From a virus, in IMG/VR virus record IMGVR_UViG_3300005529_000075, positions 1 to 33,754 of that record: a DNA stretch of 33,754 nucleotides. One strand, 5' to 3'. Below are positions 14,155 through 22,566 of this stretch, one piece after another (position 1 is the stretch's first letter; every line of letters begins with the position of its first letter). Both the position numbers and the translations under genes were made by a program. A model generated the notes under the pieces. The model made no database searches, was not told where the DNA came from, and saw only the letters and a list, made by a program, of their open reading frames with translations.

Positions 14155-14254
14155 CAGGAGGTCGCGGAGAATCGCCAGAGCCATTGTTCGGGCTGCTCCC
14201 CCAAGCGGCCCGCCCAATGTTTGCTCGGTAACTTTATTGCAAAGGGGAGCGTAG
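14138..14254 (+). CDS. Possible 38-aa basic ORF (weak)
   Basis: ATG 14138 opens a 38-codon frame overlapping the end of the preceding gene and ending exactly at TAG 14252-14254, just before the next ATG. The product is Arg-rich at the N-terminus (RRSRRIARAIVR). GGTACAGCCGTGCGGTG upstream has no good ribosome-binding site, and the frame runs over the CTCGGTAACTT element, so it may be a chance ORF within a 100-nt intergenic region. Low support. Confidence 0.2.
   Translation: MPESSNRRSRRIARAIVRAAPPSGPPNVCSVTLLQRGA
14224..14241 (+). promoter_or_regulatory. Repeated late element 2 (CTCGGTAACTT)
   Basis: CTCGGTAACTT (14224-14234) is followed by TATTGC, 31 nt before ATG 14255, with AAAGGGGAG as ribosome-binding site between them. 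It is the A-variant of the core shared with 32049. It would head the terminase unit 14255-16670. Confidence 0.6.
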
Positions 14255-14464
14255 ATGGGGGAGAACCCGGTCACCGTTTCGCTACACGTGGGAGAGATAC
14301 TGGCGATTCTGGGAGTTGGGTACAAGATTTTCCGCAAATTGAGCGTCATCATTGATGCCTTTGAGAACTTTCCGCCACACCGCCACGTGAACGGCAAAAT
14401 ACTTTATCCCCGCGATTTTTCACCGGGACGAATCGAGGTAGAGAGTGCCACAAAAACGACCTGA
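14255..14464 (+). CDS. Small conserved hypothetical protein with possible membrane segment
   Basis: The 69-aa protein has a moderately hydrophobic stretch at about residues 10-26 (LHVGEILAILGVGYKIF) that could be a membrane or amphipathic helix. It is followed by NFPPHRHVNGKILYPRDF, a His/Pro pattern ('fPPHRH.nG.ilYP') that I recall from short unknown proteins in several phages. It may be a transmembrane virion or lysis-helper protein, but no function can be given. It overlaps the next gene by 20 nt, lies directly upstream of the terminase genes, and starts 21 nt after late element 2. Confidence 0.6.
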   Translation: MGENPVTVSLHVGEILAILGVGYKIFRKLSVIIDAFENFPPHRHVNGKILYPRDFSPGRIEVESATKTT

Positions 14465-14837
14465 TGTTTACGAGATGACGAACCAAGCTCAGGACGAGAT
14501 CGCCGAAGCCGCCAACGAGAGCATGGAACAGGAAGGCTGGCCGCGCAAGATTCCCAAGCGTGGCAAGACCTCCTACATGAGGCGTGCGCTCATCCGCATC
14601 TTCGCCATGAAGACGGATGAAAGGCTTACTTATACGCCCCGCAACGGCTTTGAGGAATCTGCGCTGGCAATGTTTAACGTGGTGACAGCGGAAAAGTCTC
14701 ACTCCGTAGCGGCATGGAAGGAAATCAGGGAGACCATCGGCGAGAAGATTGGGACGAACTGGAAAGCTACGATGGATGAACTTGAGCCGAAAAGCCGTCT
14801 CTCGATTGACATTCCCACGGCTGACCGGAAACAGTAA
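14445..14837 (+). CDS. Possible terminase small subunit
   Basis: The 130-aa protein starts at GTG 14445 with GAGGTAGAGA upstream (ATG 14475 is an alternative) and ends TAATG, overlapping the start of the large terminase. Its position fits a small terminase, which recognises the packaging site and feeds DNA to TerL. The sequence is highly charged and helical (AQDEIAEAANESMEQEGW, RRALIRIFAMK, AWKEIRETIGEKIG), consistent with a DNA-binding helical oligomer. I see no clear helix-turn-helix signature, so the assignment rests on context. An unrelated head-packaging accessory protein is the alternative. Confidence 0.5.
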   Translation: MPQKRPDVYEMTNQAQDEIAEAANESMEQEGWPRKIPKRGKTSYMRRALIRIFAMKTDERLTYTPRNGFEESALAMFNVVTAEKSHSVAAWKEIRETIGEKIGTNWKATMDELEPKSRLSIDIPTADRKQ

Positions 14838-16411
14838 TGCCCAGGTTCGAACAGCGCAGCTCGGCTAATTCACTGTTCGCCAATTACGCCGGGCCGCGCA
14901 AGCCTCCATCTCCGCAGCAAATCAAGTTTCACACCGACCCGGCGACTTACCGTCTCTATGGCGGCGCGAAGGGTGGCGGGAAGTCTCTCGCTCTTTTGTG
15001 GGAGGGGGTGAAGTGGTGTCTCCGGGTACCTGGGGCAAACGTCCTGCTCTTACGCCGAACCTTCCCCGAGTTGAATAAAGGTCTCATCAGGCACTTTGAG
15101 CTTTACATCCCCCCCGCGGTCTATGGAGGAAGACGACACTACAACGCCAGCGAGCACACAGTCACGTTCCAGAACGGCTCCAAGCTATTTTTTGCTTCGT
15201 GCCAGCACGAGAAAGATGTCATGGCCTTTCAGGGGCAGGAGTTCGTCTTCATTGGGATTGATGAGGCAACGGAGTGGACGTTCGAGATGTTCGAATTTCT
15301 CACTCTCCAGAACCGCTGCCCGGTAAAACGAGATATTGACGGCCACGAAGTTGTGCCCTGCATGGCGCTAGGTTCTAACCCGGGAGGTATTGGGCATCCC
15401 TGGGTGAAAGCTCTTTTCATCGGCGAGAAGCAGGATGACGGCACCTACAAACGCACCGAAGAGAGTGTCAGAAAACGTATTCCCGAGATGTCCCGGGTCA
15501 CGCTTTCAGATTACTCGTTCATCCCGGCCAAAGTCTTTGACAACCCTGCCTACGCAACCGACGAAAAGTATCTCGACAAGCTGAAGACGGCGAACAAAGC
15601 CTGGAAAGACCGCTATCTCTACGGCTCGTGGGAAACCTTCGAAGGCTCCTACTTCGAGAAGTACGATCCTGCGGAAACCAAGATTGATAAGTGGATGGCC
15701 CGCAGGCTGGTGGAGTCTCAGCCGTGGCAAGCAAAGTGGCTAGGCATTGACTGGGGCTATAACCACTGGGCCTCTGTGTTCTGGTTTGCCACAGTCGAGA
15801 TTAGCGATACAGACGGCCAGAAACGAGACGTGACGCTAGTCTATAGGGAGCTGGTTGTCAGACAGGCGGGAGAAAAAGAGCTGGGCCGGAACATCGTAGA
15901 ACTGACGGGCAAAGAGAAAATCTCGGCCGTCTATCTCTCGCCTGATGCCTTTGCGAAGCGTGGCGCCCAAAACACCATTGCCGAGCAAATTGGCGAGGTT
16001 CTGGTCGCTTCGCACCTGCCCTATCCAGATCCTGCGGATGATGACCGCGTAGGCGGAGCGCGGCTCATGGATCAGTTGCTTTCGCTGAGACCGTGCGACC
16101 TGCTCATCTCGGAAGATTGCGGGGAACTGCTCGAATCCATCCCCCTGCTGCAGGTAGATGAGAAAAACCGCGAAGACGTGAAGAAAACGGAGCTGAAATC
16201 CGACGACATCTATGACGGCTGCCGTTATGGGCTGAAATCGAAGCTCGGCGGAACGAAGACTCCGTGGGAAATAGAGCGCGAGCGGGCTTTAACGGCCTGC
16301 ACGACTCCGCAAGAGAAGTTTTGGACCGATCTGGCCCTACAGCAGAGGAAAAAGCAGACCAAAGTGGTGCGTTTTATGAAGCCGCGCACCTTCGGAGCGT
16401 TCAATGCGTGA
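14837..16411 (+). CDS. terL: Terminase large subunit
   Basis: The 524-aa protein is the motor ATPase and nuclease that pumps phage DNA into procapsids. The Walker A motif is GGAKGGGKS (42-50), Walker B with the catalytic acid is FVFIGIDEA (136-144), and the coupling motif LGSNPGG is at 179-184. The nuclease domain begins at WLGIDWGYNH (301-310), with D305 as the first metal-binding aspartate, and a further acidic motif YLSPDAF lies in the second half. The length is normal for TerL. The start overlaps the upstream gene (TAATG), and the end overlaps the next by 8 nt. The head-module order that follows (portal, scaffold, capsid) supports the call. Confidence 0.95.
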   Translation: MPRFEQRSSANSLFANYAGPRKPPSPQQIKFHTDPATYRLYGGAKGGGKSLALLWEGVKWCLRVPGANVLLLRRTFPELNKGLIRHFELYIPPAVYGGRRHYNASEHTVTFQNGSKLFFASCQHEKDVMAFQGQEFVFIGIDEATEWTFEMFEFLTLQNRCPVKRDIDGHEVVPCMALGSNPGGIGHPWVKALFIGEKQDDGTYKRTEESVRKRIPEMSRVTLSDYSFIPAKVFDNPAYATDEKYLDKLKTANKAWKDRYLYGSWETFEGSYFEKYDPAETKIDKWMARRLVESQPWQAKWLGIDWGYNHWASVFWFATVEISDTDGQKRDVTLVYRELVVRQAGEKELGRNIVELTGKEKISAVYLSPDAFAKRGAQNTIAEQIGEVLVASHLPYPDPADDDRVGGARLMDQLLSLRPCDLLISEDCGELLESIPLLQVDEKNREDVKKTELKSDDIYDGCRYGLKSKLGGTKTPWEIERERALTACTTPQEKFWTDLALQQRKKQTKVVRFMKPRTFGAFNA

Positions 16412-16670
16412 AATTCTACGGAAAATTGCCCGCAGATTGCTTGCCGATGTGCTGGCCGAGCAGGAAAGAACCATCCAGGCCCGCGAGGAAGCTATCCAGA
16501 CCCTTGCTCATGCCCTGGTGTACATCACGACGCCCCCAGACAGGCCCGGAGTGAGCCGAATTGTGCGCATGGGGCGGATGTCCTACGCCGAAGAGCAGAT
16601 GAGTTACGAGTGGTCGCACAACAAGCGTGCCCAGGAGATCGTGCAGCGAGCAAAACTGGGCATTTTCTGA
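16404..16670 (+). CDS. Small hypothetical protein after terminase
   Basis: The 88-aa protein starts 8 nt inside the terL gene. The N-terminal half is a long charged helix (LRKIARRLLADVLAEQERTIQAREEAIQ), likely a coiled coil. The C-terminal half is less regular and ends near AQEIVQRAKLGIF. No family is recognised. Its stop codon (16668-16670) is immediately followed by late element 3, so it is the last gene of the terminase unit. It could be a packaging accessory, but nothing in the sequence says so. Confidence 0.6.
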   Translation: MREILRKIARRLLADVLAEQERTIQAREEAIQTLAHALVYITTPPDRPGVSRIVRMGRMSYAEEQMSYEWSHNKRAQEIVQRAKLGIF

Positions 16671-16690
16671 CTCGGTATCTTTTTTAATGA
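16671..16690 (+). promoter_or_regulatory. Repeated late element 3 (CTCGGTATCTT)
   Basis: CTCGGTATCTT (16671-16681) begins at the base right after the stop codon of the preceding gene. ATG 16703 is 32 nt downstream, and GAGGGAAAA serves as ribosome-binding site. It would head the portal unit. Confidence 0.65.
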
Positions 16691-16702
16691 GGGAAAACGC
16701 CC

Positions 16703-17011
16703 ATGTTTAAGTCTCCCATGTCCCGTTTCGGTGCTGAAGAGAAGACCAAAGGCCAGCCCGGACATACCAACGGCCGCGCCTCCAATTCTTCGGGCGAAAT
16801 CCGCAAAAGCATGACGGTAAACGCTCACCATGACGGGCACTATTCCGTTGACGACCACCAGGGCGGCGACCCGGTACACCACCAGACCTCCGATGAGGCC
16901 ATGCAGCACGTTTTCACGGCAATGGAGCCCGATGCGGACGACATGATGAATGCCGACACCGAATCTGAGATGAAAGTCTCCGGGAAGCACGGCAGCATCG
17001 TCAAAAAGTAA
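16703..17011 (+). CDS. Hypothetical His/Asp-rich protein
   Basis: The 102-aa protein has a basic, Ser/Gly-rich N-terminus (FGAEEKTKGQPGHTNG) and a middle rich in His and Asp (AHHDGHYSVDDHQGGDPVHHQ). The rest is acidic and Met-rich, ending in a basic tail. The His/Asp cluster could bind metal, but no motif spacing is conserved as far as I can tell. It probably has little fixed structure. It is the first gene after late element 3, one base before the next small gene and upstream of the portal. The function is unknown. Confidence 0.6.
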   Translation: MFKSPMSRFGAEEKTKGQPGHTNGRASNSSGEIRKSMTVNAHHDGHYSVDDHQGGDPVHHQTSDEAMQHVFTAMEPDADDMMNADTESEMKVSGKHGSIVKK

Positions 17012-17160
17012 TGCCTTTCGCCTCCAAAGCGCAGCAAAGGTTCCTGCACGCTCATCCCGAGAAAGTGGGCGGCAAGCAGGCCCTGAGCGAGTGGGATAAG
17101 GCGACCGACTTCTCGAACCTGCCCGAAAAGAAGGCTCCGAGCAAAAAATCGCATGGCTAG
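17011..17160 (+). CDS. Short conserved phage protein (MPFxSKAQQRF type)
   Basis: The 49-aa protein begins MPFASKAQQRFLHAHPEKVG and ends NLPEKKAPSKKSHG. Many phages encode a 40-60-aa protein that starts 'MPF.SKAQ.rf..a.hPe' and ends '...f..LPek', usually close to portal or terminase genes. This matches that pattern well. The function is unknown. The first base overlaps the stop of the preceding gene, and its end overlaps the portal start by 8 nt, so translation of all three is coupled. Confidence 0.75.
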   Translation: MPFASKAQQRFLHAHPEKVGGKQALSEWDKATDFSNLPEKKAPSKKSHG

Positions 17161-19459
17161 CGTCCCTGAAATCACCGAAGACGGCCAAGAACCATCTTTC
17201 GCAGACGCTGCCGAAGGCTCGCAAGACGAGCAGCAGCCCGAAGAGCTTTCCGACGATCTAATCGCCGAGCTGCGCACGCTCATCAAGAAGTTCTCGCTCG
17301 AGGAAATGCCAAACCGCCGGCAGGAATTGCTCAAGGCCCGCGAAGGCCGCTTCTTCTGGGAAGGCTACCACTACCCGATGTACAGCGCCGACAATGGCGT
17401 CTGGGCGGTGCCTGAATCAGGCGGGTTTCCGTGGATGTCCGGGCAGGATGAGCGTTCCAAGCGTTTCTACTACGTCCACAACATCTATACGCCTCTGGGC
17501 AAGACCCTGATCTCGACTTTAGCCGGAACCCCGCCTCCCGTCCGGTTCATGCCCTGCAATCCGCTCGAAATATCAGATATTGAGTCAGCCAAAGAAGCGG
17601 AGAAGTATCGCAAGCTCTTTTACCGGGCTGTGGACATCAGCCAATTCTTGCGTGACCTCGCCCGCTACGCCTACACCGATGGCCGCACCGTGGGCTGGGT
17701 GAAAAAGGTTACTGACGGGAAACGCTTTGGGTTCAATGCTGACGGCACAGAAAAGACGCAGGAAGTGGCCGAATTATACGGAGTGCTCGAGACGAAAGTC
17801 CCGATCTCGCTGCGCGACCAATCAGAGTTCCCTTATCTCCAGATCAGTTACGAACGGCATATCAGTGCGGCGAAAGACGAGTTTTCCGACAAGGCCGACA
17901 AGATCAAATCCCACGAAAGTGCACCGGGGGAAGACAGGTTTGACCGCATCTGCCGTTTAGCTGTCCTTCAGGGCACAGAGCAGGCTACGAGCACCGGAGA
18001 GTCCTACAACCATCTGGTCACGGAGCAGCATACTTGGATTCGCCCATCCGCATTCCGCATGATCGCAAACGAGACGAAGCGGGCCGCCCTTGCCGGAAGG
18101 TTCAAGCGCGGAATCCACGTCATCTACGTTGGCGAAACCTTCGTGAAGGCCACCGAAGAAAACATGGACGAGACCGTAGTGACCTTCCAGCCGATGAGCG
18201 GTGATGGGCAGGCTATCCCTGCTCTGGGAAGGTTCCTAATCCCGATTCAGAAACGACTCAATAACCTTGAGAACCTATTGCAGGAGAAGTACGAAAAGGG
18301 AACACCAATCAAGTTTGTTGATTCGAAGCTGATTGACTCGGAGGGATTGACCGATGCCGTAGCTTCGCCCGAGCAGTACGTCGAAGTCAAAAAGCCTGCC
18401 GGGGAACCGTTAGAAAACTTCTTCTTCAAAGAGCCCGAGCCTACCGCCTCAAACGACATGATGGCGATGATTAACAACCTGAAAGGCACGGACGCGCAGA
18501 TGGTTTCAGGCGCTCAGCCTGCCTTGTTTGGCGGTTCGATGACCAACGCCAAAGCTGCCGCCATCTACGCCCAGGCCAGGGACCAGGCTCTCGGCTCGCT
18601 GGCAATTACTTATGCTCCCATGAAGACCTTTCTCGCCAAGATCAACGAGTTGGCGGCATGGTCAGCGGAGACCCGCGAAGCGCAGACAATTAGTGGCCTG
18701 GTACCCGATGAACGGGGAACCTTCCAGAACGTGAGCCTCGATCTCGACAAGTTGCGTCAAGGCTTCTACAAGTGCGAGCCGGAAGTGGATGAAGGGCTGC
18801 CTGAATCTCCCTCGGCCCAGAGACAGGCGTTTATGAGCATGGTGCAGTTCATGCCTGACAATCCCATGTTCCAGCAGTTGATGCAGCAGCCCGATAACCA
18901 GTACCTGCTCAAGACTCTTACCGGAATCAAGGGTTTCACGGTGCCCGGCGCCGACCAGAGAAACGTGCAGCTCAAGGAAATCGAGCAGTTGCTCGAAGGC
19001 GAGCCAACCCTGCCTACTCCCGAAGAAATCCAGAAAGTCGCGCAGCACCAGACTATTCTCGAGGCTTCCGGGGCACCTTCGCCTCAGCCCAAGCCCGAAG
19101 ACCTAGTTAGGCCGAGCATTGAGATTGATACTGAGTGTGATGACCACCCGGTACATTGGGCCGAGGTTCAGCGTTGGATGTATTCCGAAGAAGGGCAGCA
19201 GGCCAAACTTATCAACCCTGCGGGCTTCGAAAATGTGAGATTGCACGGTCTCTTGCACAAACGGTCAATACAGGCTGGCCCCGATGCTGGCGTGCCCATG
19301 CAGGACAACGTGCCCAATCCCCAGAAGGCCATACAGGGCATGAGAACCAAAGCTGCGTTAATGGCGCACTCGGCATCAGGGCAACCCCCGATGGGACCGC
19401 CCGCGGCTCCGCCCAAGCTCCAGAACTCCGCTGCTAAAGCTCGCCCGCAAAATGCCTGA
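17153..19459 (+). CDS. Portal protein
   Basis: This 768-aa protein would form the dodecameric ring at the DNA-entry vertex that binds TerL and the tail. It follows the terminase genes and precedes the scaffold and capsid genes. The sequence has an acidic N-terminus (to about 40), then FFWEGYHYPMYSADNGVWAV, a long body with the stem/crown pattern of large portals, and a C-terminal stretch (SIEIDTECDDHPVHWAEVQR... RLHGLLHKRSIQAG) that I recall from portals of P22-like or unclassified phages. The length is close to P22-type portals (about 725 aa) and longer than HK97 types (about 400-500). A Gly/Pro/Ala-rich tail ends the protein. It overlaps the phosphatase gene by 8 nt. Confidence 0.82.
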   Translation: MASVPEITEDGQEPSFADAAEGSQDEQQPEELSDDLIAELRTLIKKFSLEEMPNRRQELLKAREGRFFWEGYHYPMYSADNGVWAVPESGGFPWMSGQDERSKRFYYVHNIYTPLGKTLISTLAGTPPPVRFMPCNPLEISDIESAKEAEKYRKLFYRAVDISQFLRDLARYAYTDGRTVGWVKKVTDGKRFGFNADGTEKTQEVAELYGVLETKVPISLRDQSEFPYLQISYERHISAAKDEFSDKADKIKSHESAPGEDRFDRICRLAVLQGTEQATSTGESYNHLVTEQHTWIRPSAFRMIANETKRAALAGRFKRGIHVIYVGETFVKATEENMDETVVTFQPMSGDGQAIPALGRFLIPIQKRLNNLENLLQEKYEKGTPIKFVDSKLIDSEGLTDAVASPEQYVEVKKPAGEPLENFFFKEPEPTASNDMMAMINNLKGTDAQMVSGAQPALFGGSMTNAKAAAIYAQARDQALGSLAITYAPMKTFLAKINELAAWSAETREAQTISGLVPDERGTFQNVSLDLDKLRQGFYKCEPEVDEGLPESPSAQRQAFMSMVQFMPDNPMFQQLMQQPDNQYLLKTLTGIKGFTVPGADQRNVQLKEIEQLLEGEPTLPTPEEIQKVAQHQTILEASGAPSPQPKPEDLVRPSIEIDTECDDHPVHWAEVQRWMYSEEGQQAKLINPAGFENVRLHGLLHKRSIQAGPDAGVPMQDNVPNPQKAIQGMRTKAALMAHSASGQPPMGPPAAPPKLQNSAAKARPQNA

Positions 19460-20282
19460 TCCCAACGCCAAGTACAGGGAGACTGGCTCAGCCATTGCCG
19501 GGTATGCCGAGCAAGGGCCATATCACTGCCAAGACTGCATTCACGCCCAGAACGGCTTTTGCGTCCATCCTGCGGTAGTAGCCGACCCGGAACTCCAGCA
19601 CCTGATGACGGAGCAGGGAATCCAGATCAATCCTGAGCGGGGCTGCTGCCGATATGTCAATCCCGGGCTGGTCGCGCTGCTCTTGAGGCACGGGGAAACC
19701 GAACTAAACGCAGAAAACAAGTTTCGCGCATGGCTGGACGTGCCTCTAGACAAAAACGGCCTACAGCAGGCACAGGACGCAGCCCAATTCATTCTCGCAA
19801 ACTATCCCGGCATTGTGCGCATCGTGTGCTCGCCATTGCAAAGAGCACAGCAGACGGCCCAACCGATCGCGGAGGCTCTGGGCATCCAGCCGGAGATAGA
19901 ACAGAGGCTCATCTCATGGCACTTGGGAGTGCTCACCGGGCAGGATAGGGACAAGTACAAAGACGTGCTTCAGGAGTACATTGAGAATCCCTCAGAACCT
20001 ATCCCGCAGGGCGAATCGCTTGACCAAGTGCGGGAGCGGGTAGGGCAAGCCATTGACGAAATTCTGGAAGAAGCCGAAGAACGCGGTCTAACGCTGGTGG
20101 TCACCCAATCCTCTGACATCTTCCCCATCTTGCAGCTCATGGAAGGTAAAGAGCATGGGGAAAAGTTAGACACGCCCATGACAGGCCCGGGCGGAGTGTT
20201 TGCGGTCTCGATTGATGGCGATGGGTTCAAAGCAGAAGTAGTTTTCGGGGAAGAGAAACCTGCGGAAATCGGAGCCAGCTAG
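19452..20282 (+). CDS. Cys-rich domain fused to histidine-phosphatase (PGM-like) domain
   Basis: In this 276-aa protein, residues 20-70 hold a cysteine cluster (C26, C29, C37, C65, C66: CQDC...FC...GCCRY) like the small Cys-rich domain found in some phage head proteins. Residues 73-262 follow the histidine phosphatase plan: LLRHGETELN (77-86, H80 the phospho-acceptor), CSPLQRAQQTA (126-136, R131), WHLGVLTG and QGESLDQVRERV. The second catalytic His expected in 'VVtHg' is replaced by Gln (VVTQSS, Q219), so classical phosphatase activity is doubtful. It lies between portal and scaffold, where a prohead protease often sits, suggesting a head-assembly role. It overlaps the portal gene by 8 nt. 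Confidence 0.82.
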   Translation: MPDPNAKYRETGSAIAGYAEQGPYHCQDCIHAQNGFCVHPAVVADPELQHLMTEQGIQINPERGCCRYVNPGLVALLLRHGETELNAENKFRAWLDVPLDKNGLQQAQDAAQFILANYPGIVRIVCSPLQRAQQTAQPIAEALGIQPEIEQRLISWHLGVLTGQDRDKYKDVLQEYIENPSEPIPQGESLDQVRERVGQAIDEILEEAEERGLTLVVTQSSDIFPILQLMEGKEHGEKLDTPMTGPGGVFAVSIDGDGFKAEVVFGEEKPAEIGAS

Positions 20283-20284
20283 TC

Positions 20285-20304
20285 CTCGGTATCTTCTTAG
20301 TAAG
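20285..20304 (+). promoter_or_regulatory. Repeated late element 4 (CTCGGTATCTT)
   Basis: CTCGGTATCTT (20285-20295) starts 2 nt after the phosphatase stop codon. The downstream leader of about 70-85 nt leads into the scaffold-like gene. It is followed by CTTAGTAAGAG, similar in position to the tails of the other copies. Confidence 0.65.
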
Positions 20305-20372
20305 AGTGAGCCAATCGGGATGTCGAACTCCCGCCGCTTCGTGCGGAAAACTTCGTGGCTCCGAGGGAAAGC

Positions 20373-21722
20373 GTGCCAGATATTCTTGATAACATCCTGC
20401 CTGGCGTAGCCGACGCCACCGAAAACCTTGATGATGTATCATCCGCTGATGCCGAAGAAATCATTGAAGCTGACCCCGATGCAGAAGGTGCTGATTCGGG
20501 TGATGAGCAGGAAATTGCTGGCGATTCTAATGAAACAGAGTCCGAAGGTGACGCCGCCGCCGCCGCAGATGATAAACGTGCCCGCGGCGACGGTCGCACC
20601 CTTCCGTCTGCCCTTAAAGACCTCATCAAAGCGCACCCCGAGCACTCCAAGCTCCTAAAAGACCTCTACTTCACCAATGCCGCCTACGGCAAGTTCGGCA
20701 AGACTGCCGACATCAAAAAGCTCAAAGACGCGGTAGATGCCTTCGGCTCATTCGAAGAGTTCTCCGCCGTCAAGGACCGCATTGAGGCTATCGGCGGCCC
20801 GGCAGCCATCGAAGAACTCGTCCAGAAAAGCTCCCGTTTCGACGACATTGAGCAGAAGTTCGATTCCGCCGATCCCAGCTACGTTGAAATGCTCGCCAAA
20901 GGCAACCCTGAAGCCTTCGGGAAACTGGCTCCCGCGTTCATCAACCGTTTCGGCACCGATCACCCGGAAGCCTACAATCACCTGATGGCTCAGGTGGTCA
21001 CCAACACCCTGATCCAGAACGGCACATTCAACAATATCGCCATGCTGGAAGCGGCTGTCACTGCCGGGAACACCCAGCAGGCCGCCGAAGCCCTGAAGCA
21101 GATCAAAGCCTCGCTCTCGAACGTCCAAGCCCTCGCCCAAAAAGCCCCAGAAGTGAAAGTTGCCTCCAACCCCAAGCTGACGGAGATGGAGACCAAGCTC
21201 CAGCAGTACGAGCGCGAGAAGCAGCAGGCATTCATCGGGGAAATCAAGAATGCGACGAACGCATGGGTAACACCCGAGATTGGCAAGGCCCTCACCTCCT
21301 ACCTGAAGGACAAAAAGGTCACAGGAGCCTTCAAGACCTCGCTCGACGGTGCGATCAAAGAGGAAGTGGGGAAAATCCTCAATAACAACGCTGCTTTTAA
21401 GGCCAAGCGGGACGCGGCATTCAAGCGCGGCGACCGGGAAGGGCTCCTACGAATCTACAAGCAGTTTGCCACTCCGCTGATTCCCCAAGCTGCCCGGAAA
21501 GTGGCCCGCGAGTACGGTCTCCAGGTTCCCGCCAAAAAGACCACCACGCAGACGGAAACCAGAACTGAGACCGGCAAGCAGACAGTTGAGCCGGGCTGGG
21601 AAAAGGTCACCAAGTATCCCGACCCGAAGGACGTTCGCAAAGACATTCCGAACTATTACGACATGGCCGCGGAGGACAAATTCATCCTCAAGAGCGGCAA
21701 AAAAATCCAGGTAGTTAGCTAG
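20373..21722 (+). CDS. Putative scaffolding protein
   Basis: The protein has 449 aa from GTG 20373, chosen because GAGGGA lies 4 nt upstream (GTG 20355 would add six residues, MAPRES). The N-terminal 70 residues are extremely acidic (SSADAEEIIEADPDAEGAD) and the rest is helical with long charged stretches (KLTEMETKLQQYEREKQQAF). The C-terminal basic part ends KFILKSGKKIQVVS. A helical, charged protein directly before the major capsid gene is the usual place and look of an internal scaffold that guides procapsid assembly. No protease motif is seen. A capsid-associated internal protein is the alternative. Confidence 0.65.
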   Translation: MPDILDNILPGVADATENLDDVSSADAEEIIEADPDAEGADSGDEQEIAGDSNETESEGDAAAAADDKRARGDGRTLPSALKDLIKAHPEHSKLLKDLYFTNAAYGKFGKTADIKKLKDAVDAFGSFEEFSAVKDRIEAIGGPAAIEELVQKSSRFDDIEQKFDSADPSYVEMLAKGNPEAFGKLAPAFINRFGTDHPEAYNHLMAQVVTNTLIQNGTFNNIAMLEAAVTAGNTQQAAEALKQIKASLSNVQALAQKAPEVKVASNPKLTEMETKLQQYEREKQQAFIGEIKNATNAWVTPEIGKALTSYLKDKKVTGAFKTSLDGAIKEEVGKILNNNAAFKAKRDAAFKRGDREGLLRIYKQFATPLIPQAARKVAREYGLQVPAKKTTTQTETRTETGKQTVEPGWEKVTKYPDPKDVRKDIPNYYDMAAEDKFILKSGKKIQVVS

Positions 21723-21730
21723 GAGCGCAC

Positions 21731-22546
21731 ATGGCAAAGCCACATTGGGCACAGGGCGACGTGCAGGAACTTCCCCCGGGGCAGGTCTTCAAAGACTACG
21801 CCCAGGACGTAGGGCTGACAAAAGACGGCCACGCCACCAAGAATCCGTGGGCGGCAGGCTATGACCGTCTGCCCGATGAGATCATGAAGGCTCCTGTCCA
21901 GTTCTGGATATACAACGTCAGCCCTATGCAGCGCTGGATTTGCATGGGCGGCTTGGGCACCAAGTTCCTGCGTCCATGCCCCGAAGGGGAGAAGTACGGG
22001 CCTCATCCTCTGCCCGTAAAACGCTACGAAGTGGACTGGGCCGACCTCGGAGAGTACAAGCACAAAGCCGTCATCATCGAAGGCAAGGACATGGTGCGGG
22101 AGATGGTTGTTCCGGGCGGAGAAGCTGAAAACGACCTTCGTAGGTGGGGAGTGTTCTACTCCGAGCACAATCCTCCGCTGGAAGAAGAATTGAAAGCCGC
22201 CAATGCCCAGCTCGAGAGAACCTTCGACGCCATTGTGAAGCAGGGCGACCAACTTTACGAGCAGAGGCGGTTCCGCGAGATCACGCCCATTTTCCAGACT
22301 GCCTCCAAGTGGATGAAGGCTCCCCGGCCCTGGTGCGCCATCTCAAAGCAGATGGAAGAGTGCCCCGGCTGCATGAAGCCCGTGGACAAGGGCGCAGCCA
22401 AGCACGAGTGCGGCGCGATTCTCGACTGGAAGAAAGCCCGCCAGTTGCGGCTTGTTACGAAAGAGGAATATCTCGAGGCTGTGGAAGATGGCCTCGTACC
22501 GGGCGAGAAGCCTGCTCCGAAACAGGAGCCGTACCGCCCCAAATAA
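21731..22546 (+). CDS. Hypothetical head-region protein with zinc ribbon
   Basis: The 271-aa protein has AGGAG 7 nt before the ATG. Its N-terminal half is a distinct globular part (QFWIYNVSPMQRWICMGGLG, GPHPLPVKRYEVDW). A helical segment spans 148-180 (PPLEEELKAANAQLERTFDAI). A zinc ribbon follows at C211, C214, H225 and C227 (CPGC...KHEC). The C-terminus is basic and Pro-rich. It is located between scaffold and major capsid protein, in the same putative unit as the scaffold. I do not recognise a family, though an accessory head protein is the natural guess. The stop codon lies 2 nt before late element 5. Confidence 0.65.
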   Translation: MAKPHWAQGDVQELPPGQVFKDYAQDVGLTKDGHATKNPWAAGYDRLPDEIMKAPVQFWIYNVSPMQRWICMGGLGTKFLRPCPEGEKYGPHPLPVKRYEVDWADLGEYKHKAVIIEGKDMVREMVVPGGEAENDLRRWGVFYSEHNPPLEEELKAANAQLERTFDAIVKQGDQLYEQRRFREITPIFQTASKWMKAPRPWCAISKQMEECPGCMKPVDKGAAKHECGAILDWKKARQLRLVTKEEYLEAVEDGLVPGEKPAPKQEPYRPK

Positions 22547-22548
22547 TT

Positions 22549-22566
22549 CTCGGTATCTTTGTGATA
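22549..22566 (+). promoter_or_regulatory. Repeated late element 5 (CTCGGTATCTT)
   Basis: CTCGGTATCTT (22549-22559) starts 2 nt after the stop of the preceding gene and 189 nt before the major capsid ATG. A partial second copy, AGTCGGTAACGCTTTCGG, lies at 22569-22586. It would drive the capsid gene alone, with a terminator behind it. Confidence 0.65.

Noticed and set aside
19452-21722. Prohead protease between portal and capsid
   Set aside because: Neither gene shows a Ser-His or other protease motif; the first is a histidine-phosphatase fold and the second a helical scaffold-like protein.
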